NCBI RefSeq assembly: GCF_012927125.1
Contig: NZ_JABBFZ010000036.1
Location: 1-38,883, forward strand
Length of the DNA: 38,883 nucleotides
Direction of reading: 5' to 3'
From: Paraburkholderia antibiotica
Lineage (GTDB): Bacteria; Pseudomonadota; Gammaproteobacteria; Burkholderiales; Burkholderiaceae
The notes beneath the pieces were generated by a model that was not told the origin of the DNA, ran no database searches, and worked only from the letters and a program-made list of their open reading frames with translations. Positions 33,046 to 38,883 of this stretch are shown here, one piece after another. Each line of letters starts with the position of its first letter. The first letter of the stretch is position 1. A program made the position numbers and the translations under genes.

Positions 33046-33423
33046 TTATTGATTCTTCTTCAGGCCGGGCACGACCATCTGAAACCAGAGGGTCTCGATC
33101 ACCGGGTGCTGGATCATCGTGGGATTGGACGCGTAATAGCTGTCGAGGCCTTGACGCACGCTGTCGAGCGTCTGGCCCTGCATGCCCTTGCCGAAGCGCT
33201 GCGCGATGTCGTTGGTGTTCGACGCATTGCCGGCATAGGCGCGCTCGATGTCGATCACATTCGCGATACCGACGAGATAGGCCTTTTTCGCCTCGTCGGA
33301 CGACGACATCCATTGCTGCCCCGTGACAATCGGAATGCTTTCCGCGCGCGCGACGTTAGCCGTCATTGCGAGCGACAGGATGCCCAGAGATAACAGCGTT
33401 CGCCATTGTGGTTTGATTACCAT
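33046..33423 (-). CDS. periplasmic protein of unknown function
   Basis: 125 residues. A signal peptide (RTLLSLGILSLAMTANVARA, probable cleavage ARA-E near 27) gives a small soluble periplasmic protein. The mature part is mostly helical in character (WMSSSDEAKKAYLVGIANVIDIERAY, IAQRFGKGMQGQTLDSVRQGLDSYYASNP). It faintly recalls small periplasmic helical proteins such as the Rap1a/Tai group, but I do not claim that family. GGAG precedes the ATG at 33423. It is cotranscribed with the downstream glycine-zipper lipoprotein gene. Confidence 0.75.
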   Translation of the reverse strand: MVIKPQWRTLLSLGILSLAMTANVARAESIPIVTGQQWMSSSDEAKKAYLVGIANVIDIERAYAGNASNTNDIAQRFGKGMQGQTLDSVRQGLDSYYASNPTMIQHPVIETLWFQMVVPGLKKNQ

Positions 33424-34233
33424 CACAGACTCCAAGGAAGTTATGTTCTCCAGCGGCTTGCCGCCAACCGCGTCCGGCAGCCTCGATCGGGTTATCTGGA
33501 AGAATGGTGCGGGTCTCGTCAAGTCTCCTTTCAGGTTCAGCGATTGGCGTGCTTCGCCGGTTCGGTTCTATCCGTGAATCGAATAGATACTTTGATGACG
33601 GAAAGTCTGATGACGGATTGGCATGGCTCAAGCCCGTGATATATAGGCTCAACGATTGGATTCGTGCCGATTTCGCCGCGCCTGACACGCTATGAAGTCT
33701 ACAGCGTTTTCGGTAATTTCCAAGTCTATTTCCATGCGATGCACGGCCTCTGATTGGAAGTGATTGGCATTTAATTTATTCGCCGTCAATCAATCCTTTT
33801 CTGGTAGTAGTGCAAACCAATAGAGAAAATAAATGCGATTTTTCGCGATCGATTTTGGCAGCGGCGGCGACGAAAACCTGGCGTTGCGCCGATTGCATGC
33901 GTTATCAGTGCGAACCGGCTCGTTCGGCATATCGACAGTGGCATTCGCAGGTTGCACAGCCGGCGCGGGCGATGCGCCGCGTCACTCATGAGCCGGCTTC
34001 GGCCGACTCCGCCTGGTCGCGGCGGGGTGGCTGCGTAGCAGCGAAGGGGGGGATTGGACGCGCTTGACCGTTAGTTGCGTTAGTGATCGCAGCAGCCTTT
34101 GCTGCGATGAGTGCCTCGGGTCTCGCTATTTACAGGTTTTGGCTTGTAATCACAAAATACAGAGTATAGACTGTATTGGTCATTTACAGGCTTTAACCTG
34201 TTAGCACGTGCTGCCCGGAACCGGAGACCGACC
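33424..34233. other. intergenic region ending in the hipBA promoter
   Basis: About 810 bases without a recognisable gene, lower in GC than the flanks, especially at 33700-33840. TGATGACGGA is repeated at 33594 and 33609. A nine-base hairpin ATCGCAGCA/TGCTGCGAT lies at 34086-34108. The last 110 bases carry three inverted repeats described separately. Confidence 0.5.
34130..34203. promoter_or_regulatory. hipBA control region with three inverted-repeat operators
   Basis: Three inverted repeats follow one another: TTACAGG/CTTGTAA (34130-34149), AATACAG/CTGTATT (34156-34177, perfect) and TTACAGG/CCTGTTA (34184-34203). All share a TACAG half-site facing its complement across 6-8 bases, with centres 27 bases apart. 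This resembles the multiple-operator layout of E. coli hipBA, though with a different half-site. The HipB protein encoded 31 bases downstream is the expected binder. Confidence 0.75.
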
Positions 34234-34743
34234 GTGGACTACGCCATCAAAACACTGAGCCAGTTGCGGCCGATCCTGCAAGGCTTCAGGAAATCCGCCG
34301 CGCTCACCCAGGCTGCGATGGCCTCGCAACTGGGCGTCACGCAGCAGACTTACGCGCAACTCGAGGCCAATCCGGCCGCCGTCAGTGTCGAACGGCTGTT
34401 CAGGGTTCTGCGGATCCTGCAGGTCGATCTGAAGCTCACGCAGGACAGTGCGGCGAATGTCGACACCACCGCGGCAGACTACGCGGCGGTTAGCGCGACT
34501 GCCGATCGTGCCGTGTCGGAGGCGTGGGCCACCGTGGGCACGGAGCGTGTCGCCCGTACGCCGCGCAAATCGCCAACCTCGGCGTCAAAGCCGACACGCG
34601 CGTCGGCCCCGGCGAAGCGCGCCGCGAAACCGGCCCCGCGCAAAACCGGCGGCAAGCTCGCGGCCACCGCGAATAAAACCAGGCCGACCAAACCAACCAA
34701 AGCGCCCCAGGCGGCCGGCGGCAAGAAACGGGAGGAGTGGTAA
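34234..34743 (+). CDS. hipB: HipB-type antitoxin with a long basic tail
   Basis: 169 residues from GTG, with GGAG seven bases upstream. Residues about 10-68 are an HTH_XRE/HipB domain (FRKSAALTQAAMASQLGVTQQTYAQLEANP). HipB dimers bind HipA and repress the operon. E. coli HipB has only 88 residues; here about 100 more follow the domain, and from about residue 108 they are rich in Lys, Ala, Pro and Thr (RKSPTSASKPTR, PAKRAAKPAPRK), like histone H1 tails. The protein still ends in EEW, matching the LEW end of E. coli HipB whose Trp contacts HipA. It ends a few bases before hipA. Confidence 0.85.
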   Translation: MDYAIKTLSQLRPILQGFRKSAALTQAAMASQLGVTQQTYAQLEANPAAVSVERLFRVLRILQVDLKLTQDSAANVDTTAADYAAVSATADRAVSEAWATVGTERVARTPRKSPTSASKPTRASAPAKRAAKPAPRKTGGKLAATANKTRPTKPTKAPQAAGGKKREEW

Positions 34744-34745
34744 GC

Positions 34746-36071
34746 ATGGCGCGCGGCACCCTCACCCGTCTGAATCTGTGGATGAACGGCCTGCCGGTCG
34801 GCTACTGGGAAACGACGCGCAGCGGCGAGCGTCTGACTTATCTCGACGAATGGATCGACGATCCGCAAGGGCGCCCGTTGTCGTTGTCGCTGCCGTTTAC
34901 GCCGGGTAATCAGCCGTATCGTGGCCAGATCGTCGCCGACTATTTCGACAACCTGTTGCCCGACAGCGAACCGATCCGGCGCCGCATCGCCACCCGCTAC
35001 CGAACCGGCGGCACCGCGCCGTTTGCGCTGCTGGCCGCGCTCGGACGCGACTGCGTCGGCGCCTTGCAGATGCTACCGCCGGACGAAACGCCGACCGATC
35101 TCACCCGCATCCACGGCCGCGAACTCAGCGACGACGACATCGCCACCCTGCTGCGCGGTACGACATCCGCGGCGCCGCTCGGACAGCATGATCCGCTGGA
35201 AGACCTGCGTCTGTCGATCGCCGGCGCGCAGGAAAAGACCGCGTTGCTGCGGCATCGCAATCGCTGGCTGCTGCCCGAAGGCAGCACGCCGACCACGCAC
35301 ATTTTCAAGCTGCCGCTCGGGCTTGTCGGCAATATGCGTGCCGACATGCGCACGTCGGTGGAAAACGAATGGCTTTGCTCGCAAATCGTCGCCGCGTATG
35401 GACTGCCGGTCGCGCGCTGCGAAATCGCGCAGTTCGACGAGCAGAAAGTATTGATCGTCGAGCGTTTCGATCGTCGTCCGTCGGCCGATGCAACGTGGAT
35501 CGTGCGGCTGCCGCAGGAGGACATGTGCCAGGCAACCGGCACGTCGGCGCTGCGCAAATACGAGTCGGACGGCGGCCCCGGCATCGAGGCGATCATGGAG
35601 ATACTCGCGGGGTCCGCGCGCGCGGCGACGGACCGGCGCAACTTCTTCGCGACGCAGCTCGTGTTCTGGCTGCTCGCTGCAACCGACGGTCACGCGAAAA
35701 ATTTCAGCATCGCCCACCTGCCGGGCAATCGCTACGAATCCACGCCGCTTTACGACGTGCTATCCGCGCATCCGATCATCGGCAGCGGCGCGGGACGGTT
35801 GGCGGCGCAAAAGGTGAAGCTGGCGATGGCGGTGCGCGGCAAGAACGTGCACTACCTGCTCCAGCAGATCCAGCGCCGGCATTGGGTCGCCGAAGGACAA
35901 CGGGTCGGCTTTTCCGCCGCGGCTGTCGACGTGCTGATCGACGAGTTGAGCGCACGCACGGAAACGGTGATCGATCAGGTGTCGTCGCAATTGCCCGACG
36001 GCTTTCCGATGGACGTGGCCGACGCGGTGTTCGACGGCATGCGTCGCCTGAATGGGAAGCTCGCGCGGTAG
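34746..36071 (+). CDS. hipA: HipA serine/threonine kinase toxin
   Basis: 441 residues, very similar in layout to E. coli HipA (440 residues). HipA phosphorylates glutamyl-tRNA synthetase and so induces dormancy and drug tolerance. Key residues are in place: autophosphorylated Ser157 in the P-loop-like LSIAGAQEK (E. coli Ser150), ATP-binding Lys188 in HIFKLP (Lys181), catalytic Asp314 with Asn319 in ATDGHAKNF (Asp309) and Mg2+ Asp337 in PLYDVLS (Asp332). VERFDRR and RLPQEDMCQ are family blocks. The ATG at 34746 lies two bases after the hipB stop, with GGAGGAG before it. It appears fully active by motif. Confidence 0.93.
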   Translation: MARGTLTRLNLWMNGLPVGYWETTRSGERLTYLDEWIDDPQGRPLSLSLPFTPGNQPYRGQIVADYFDNLLPDSEPIRRRIATRYRTGGTAPFALLAALGRDCVGALQMLPPDETPTDLTRIHGRELSDDDIATLLRGTTSAAPLGQHDPLEDLRLSIAGAQEKTALLRHRNRWLLPEGSTPTTHIFKLPLGLVGNMRADMRTSVENEWLCSQIVAAYGLPVARCEIAQFDEQKVLIVERFDRRPSADATWIVRLPQEDMCQATGTSALRKYESDGGPGIEAIMEILAGSARAATDRRNFFATQLVFWLLAATDGHAKNFSIAHLPGNRYESTPLYDVLSAHPIIGSGAGRLAAQKVKLAMAVRGKNVHYLLQQIQRRHWVAEGQRVGFSAAAVDVLIDELSARTETVIDQVSSQLPDGFPMDVADAVFDGMRRLNGKLAR

Positions 36072-36173
36072 AACTGCATCGCCATTTAGCCGATGCCACC
36101 TTGGCGAATCACGGTCCCGTGCGACACTCGAATACGGGTGCGCGCTTTGCGAATCCGATCGCGGCAATAAATT

Positions 36174-36220
36174 TGCCCAGGCTCCGGCGCTCACACATGC
36201 TTCGCCGGAAAACCTGGGCA
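36174..36220. terminator. two-step hairpin between convergent hipA and the RcnB-like gene
   Basis: TGCCCAGG (36174-36181) pairs with CCTGGGCA (36213-36220), and inside it CCGGCG (36184-36189) pairs with CGCCGG (36203-36208). On the minus strand AAATTTATT follows, giving a modest T-run. It is the likely end of the RcnB-like transcript and may also end hipBA. Confidence 0.6.
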
Positions 36221-36260
36221 TCGGAATAAAAACGTCGATCCACGCACTATTCGTTCGACC

Positions 36261-36593
36261 TCACTGCGTTCCAGCGACGATGTTCGAAATCGTCCAGTTG
36301 CTGGTCGACACGAGTACGTAATCGCCATTGACGCCGAGCCATTTATGTCCGCGTGGCGGCGCATTGAGGCCATGACCGCGCCAGTCGTCCATGACGAAAT
36401 TGTAATGACGGTATTCGGCGGGAACACGCTGGCCTTTATGCCAGTCGCGATGCGGAATCGACGGCATGACCTGCTGACGACCCGGGCCGCCTTCCGCGCC
36501 CGGTGGCGGAGGCGGCGGACCCGCCGCGAGCGCGATCACGGATGCGCCGGAAATGGAAAAAGCGATGAGCTGCGCAATGATGCGTTTGTTCAT
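36261..36593 (-). CDS. RcnB-like periplasmic protein
   Basis: 110 residues. A signal peptide (IIAQLIAFSISGASVIALA) is followed by a Pro run and a Gly-rich stretch. The C-terminal half has the RcnB pattern: HKGQRVPAEYRHYNFVMDDWRGHGLNAPPRGHKWLGVNGDYVLV, then a final I/V-rich strand. RcnB of E. coli is a periplasmic protein needed for nickel/cobalt homeostasis; many proteins with this domain are uncharacterised. GGGAGG precedes the ATG. It stands alone, convergent with hipA. Confidence 0.8.
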   Translation of the reverse strand: MNKRIIAQLIAFSISGASVIALAAGPPPPPPGAEGGPGRQQVMPSIPHRDWHKGQRVPAEYRHYNFVMDDWRGHGLNAPPRGHKWLGVNGDYVLVSTSNWTISNIVAGTQ

Positions 36594-36927
36594 GGATCGA
36601 ACCTCCCTGCGGTGAAAGAAAAGTCAGGGTCTTCACGTGACGTGATCGTTCAACTACTCGCAATCCAGATCGATGACTCAAAGCATTTTGCAGCCGATAG
36701 CTAATATATCGAATGCAATTTACCTAAATCAGGTTAAATTAAATCCAGAAAATTCAGGTATTACTCGAAGTCGTTAAAAGTATAGTAAAAGGATTTTCGA
36801 CTTCAAGCCGCCAGGCCGACTGGCCGTACGAATTTCACCGCCAGGATTGTTCTGGGTTGCGATTCAAAACGTTCGCGATAGCGCCTGAAACACCAGCCGC
36901 CAATCAACGCTATCGCACCACCCGATT
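36594..36927. other. AT-rich intergenic region upstream of the RcnB-like gene
   Basis: About 330 bases. The part from 36690 to 36800 is strikingly AT-rich for this genome and contains a near-perfect inverted repeat, TTTACCT-AAATC-AGGTTAAA, at about 36720-36738. It may hold the promoter of the RcnB-like gene. No gene is seen. Confidence 0.5.
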
Positions 36928-38439
36928 TCATTTGTCCGGATCGGACGGCCCGGCATCCGCTGCGCTCACGGCAGATGCCGAAGCATTGCCGGCAGGCGCG
37001 GCTCCTGGCGCGACGCGCGGCATGCGCAAACCGGCGTACGCAATCGCGATAGTCAATAGCGGACTCACGAAGCAGAACACCGCGTACGGCGCGTAACTGA
37101 GCGTCGACACACCGAGCGTCGCCGCCATGTAGGCACCGCAACTATTCCACGGAATCAGCGCGCCGGTCGGCGTGGCCGAATCGCCGACCGCGCGAGACAG
37201 CACCACCGGATCGAATCCGCGCCGCGCGAAGGCGGTCTTGAACATGCGCGCCGGCAGCACGACCGCGATGTACTGATCGGCGGTCACGATATTGGTGGCA
37301 ACGATCGAGGCCACCAGCGAAGCCACCAGCGCACCGGCGCTCTTCGCCTTTTCGATGACCGGCGTAATCACCCGCTCGAGCACCCCGCACTTCTCGACCA
37401 CACCACCGAACGCCAGCGCGGTAATGATCAGCCAGATCGTGCTGAGCATGCTTTCCATGCCGCCGCGCGTCACCAGTATGTCGAGCTGGGCATTACCCGT
37501 CGACGCCTTGTAGCCGCTCGCGAGCGCAAGCCACACGCCTTTGACAATCGCCAGCCACTCGGGCACGCCCGGTTTCGCGGCGGCAAACGCGATCACCCGC
37601 TCGGGCGCGACGCACACGGCAAGCACGCCACCAGCGAGTGCGCCGAGAAAGATCGCGGTGAACGGCGGGACCTTGAACACCGCGAGTACGATGACGAGAA
37701 TCAGCGGCACGAACAGCCACAACGAGATATGGAACGCACCCTGCATCGCATAGATCTCGGCGCTCGCGTCGAAGTCGCCGGGCCGGCCGACCATATAGAA
37801 CAGCCCCAGCGCGACGATCATCGAGATCGTCGATGTCAAAAAAACTTCACGCAGATGCCGATACAGGTCGACACCAGCCGCCGCCGCGGCGAGATTGGCC
37901 GAATCGGACAGCGGCGAGGATTTGTCGCCGAGATACGCCCCGGAGATGATCGCGCCGGCCGTAATGGCGGGGTTCAGTCCCATGCCGTGCGCGATGCCCA
38001 TCAGGCCGATGCCGATCGTGCCGGCGACGGTCCATGAACTGCCGATGCTCATCGACACGAAACCGCAGATCGCGGCCGCGGTCACGTAGAAATAATTTGG
38101 ACTCAGAAGTTTCAGGCCGTAATACACCATGCCGACGAGCGTGCCGCTCAACGCCCACGTGCCGATCAGCGCGCCGACTGCGAACAGAATGAAGATCGCG
38201 CCAATGCCGGTGCTGACGCTCGCGACCGCCGCCTCGCCGAGCGAGGCCAGCGTGTGCCCTCGCCGCCAGCCGATGAACACCGCGATCATCGTCGCGATGA
38301 CGAGGCCCACCTGGTTTGGGCCGCCCGCACCCGCGTCACCAAACAGGTAGTAGGACAGCCCGACCAGTACAACCAGGCTGGCGATCGGAATGATCGCTTC
38401 GGTCATCGTGACCGGTTGAGGTGACTCGGGCCTCTTCAT
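36928..38439 (-). CDS. nhaC: Na+/H+ antiporter of the NhaC family
   Basis: 503 residues with 11-13 predicted membrane segments. Family blocks: GLVIATMIAVFIGWRRG near 43-60, GAIFILFAVGALIGTWALSGT, SSWTVAGTIGIGLMGIAHGMGL with GAIISGAYLGDKSSPLSDS after it, and a late SRAVGDSATPTGALIPWNSCGAY. NhaC proteins exchange Na+ for H+; some relatives exchange malate/lactate or amino acids. It follows arcA on the same strand by about 115 bases, so a link to arginine metabolism or pH homeostasis is possible. The ATG at 38439 has GGGGA upstream; a GTG nine codons earlier is less likely. Confidence 0.88.
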   Translation of the reverse strand: MKRPESPQPVTMTEAIIPIASLVVLVGLSYYLFGDAGAGGPNQVGLVIATMIAVFIGWRRGHTLASLGEAAVASVSTGIGAIFILFAVGALIGTWALSGTLVGMVYYGLKLLSPNYFYVTAAAICGFVSMSIGSSWTVAGTIGIGLMGIAHGMGLNPAITAGAIISGAYLGDKSSPLSDSANLAAAAAGVDLYRHLREVFLTSTISMIVALGLFYMVGRPGDFDASAEIYAMQGAFHISLWLFVPLILVIVLAVFKVPPFTAIFLGALAGGVLAVCVAPERVIAFAAAKPGVPEWLAIVKGVWLALASGYKASTGNAQLDILVTRGGMESMLSTIWLIITALAFGGVVEKCGVLERVITPVIEKAKSAGALVASLVASIVATNIVTADQYIAVVLPARMFKTAFARRGFDPVVLSRAVGDSATPTGALIPWNSCGAYMAATLGVSTLSYAPYAVFCFVSPLLTIAIAYAGLRMPRVAPGAAPAGNASASAVSAADAGPSDPDK

Positions 38440-38520
38440 TGAACGGATCCCCGTATCGGCGGGCACGGCAGCCGGGTTGCTGTCGCCCGCCCTTTCATTT
38501 TAGCGAACGGGCGACGCCTT

Positions 38521-38537
38521 TCCAGCTATCAGCTGGA
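38521..38537. terminator. small hairpin between arcA and nhaC
   Basis: TCCAGCT (38521-38527) and AGCTGGA (38531-38537) form a seven-base stem with a three-base loop in the gap between the arcA stop and the nhaC start. No T-run follows on the minus strand, so termination is uncertain. Confidence 0.4.
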
Positions 38538-38554
38538 TCGATTCGCCGGACTGC

Positions 38555-38883
38555 TTAATAGTCGACCGGATCGCGGATGATCGGGCAGGTCATGCAGTGA
38601 CCGCCGCCACGCCCACGGCCCAGCTCCGCGCCCACGATCGTGATCACCTCGATCCCCTCCTTACGCAGCAGCGTGTTCGTGTACGTGTTGCGGTCGTAGG
38701 CATACACCACACCCGGCGATGCACACACCAGGTTCGCGCCGCTATCCCACTGCGTGCGCTCACGCTGGTAATCCGTGCCCCCCGCCTCCACCACCCGCAG
38801 CTTCTTCAGGCCCAGCGCCTCGGCCACCACGTCCGTGAACGGCTTGTTCTCCGCATGCAGCTCAACCCCGCTCGGATGGCTGC
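38555..38883 (-). CDS. arcA: arginine deiminase, C-terminal part (cut by the window edge)
   Basis: Only the last 109 codons are in the window; the frame is open to the edge (SHPSGVELHAENKPF continues upstream of the first in-frame start). ArcA hydrolyses arginine to citrulline and ammonia, the first step of the arginine deiminase pathway, giving ATP without oxygen and raising pH. The catalytic Cys is in GHCMTCPI near the end, and WDSGANLVCASPGVVYAYDRN and the final RDPVDY are family hallmarks. The rest of the arc operon would lie outside the window. Confidence 0.92.
   Translation of the reverse strand, partial: SHPSGVELHAENKPFTDVVAEALGLKKLRVVEAGGTDYQRERTQWDSGANLVCASPGVVYAYDRNTYTNTLLRKEGIEVITIVGAELGRGRGGGHCMTCPIIRDPVDY

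Overview
The window looks like a chromosomal segment of a Burkholderiales bacterium, most likely Paraburkholderia or a close relative. The inference rests on high GC with strong G/C at third positions, a Burkholderia-type trimeric porin (signal peptide followed by QSTVTLYGRIDNG), abundant LacI-type regulators with CUT1 sugar ABC importers, and an arginine deiminase gene at the right edge. No rRNA, tRNA, CRISPR array, transposase or integrase was recognised.

Positions 489-32339 are almost entirely one carbohydrate-utilisation region. From right to left: a GH10 endo-xylanase predicted to be a lipoprotein (29460-30644, +), a BON-domain protein, a porin (26764-27918, -), a LacI regulator (25473-26564, -), a CUT1 ABC importer operon with an embedded GH1 beta-glucosidase (25262 down to 19458, -), a VapC-like/Phd-like pair, a second LacI regulator (16831-17907, +), a second complete CUT1 importer operon (16586 down to 12268, -), a cytoplasmic GH3 beta-glycosidase, and a complete set of Weimberg-pathway enzymes: xylose dehydrogenase, xylonolactonase, xylonate dehydratase, 2-keto-3-deoxyxylonate dehydratase and alpha-ketoglutaric semialdehyde dehydrogenase. 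A third LacI regulator and an ACS-family MFS permease (a candidate xylonate importer) lie inside the Weimberg set. The inferred flow is: xylan cut at the cell surface, oligosaccharides through the porin, ABC import, cytoplasmic GH3/GH1 hydrolysis, then oxidation of xylose to 2-oxoglutarate.

Three palindromic operator families tie the region together. GTTACCGGTAAC lies before the MFS-xylDXA operon and again before the xylanase, with a symmetric variant before the porin. TGAAAGCGCTTTCA lies before ABC operon 2, before its LacI gene, and before the xylanase. TAACGTTA arrays lie before ABC operon 1, and a second copy of that promoter at 19029-19080 drives no recognisable gene. The xylanase is thus predicted to integrate two regulators.

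The right part (32819-38883) is unrelated: a glycine-zipper lipoprotein and a small periplasmic protein, a hipBA persistence module with three inverted-repeat operators and an unusual HipB (about 80-residue basic tail ending in Trp), an RcnB-like periplasmic protein, an NhaC-type antiporter, and the 3' part of arcA running off the window. All functions are inferred by reading the translations; no database search was run.
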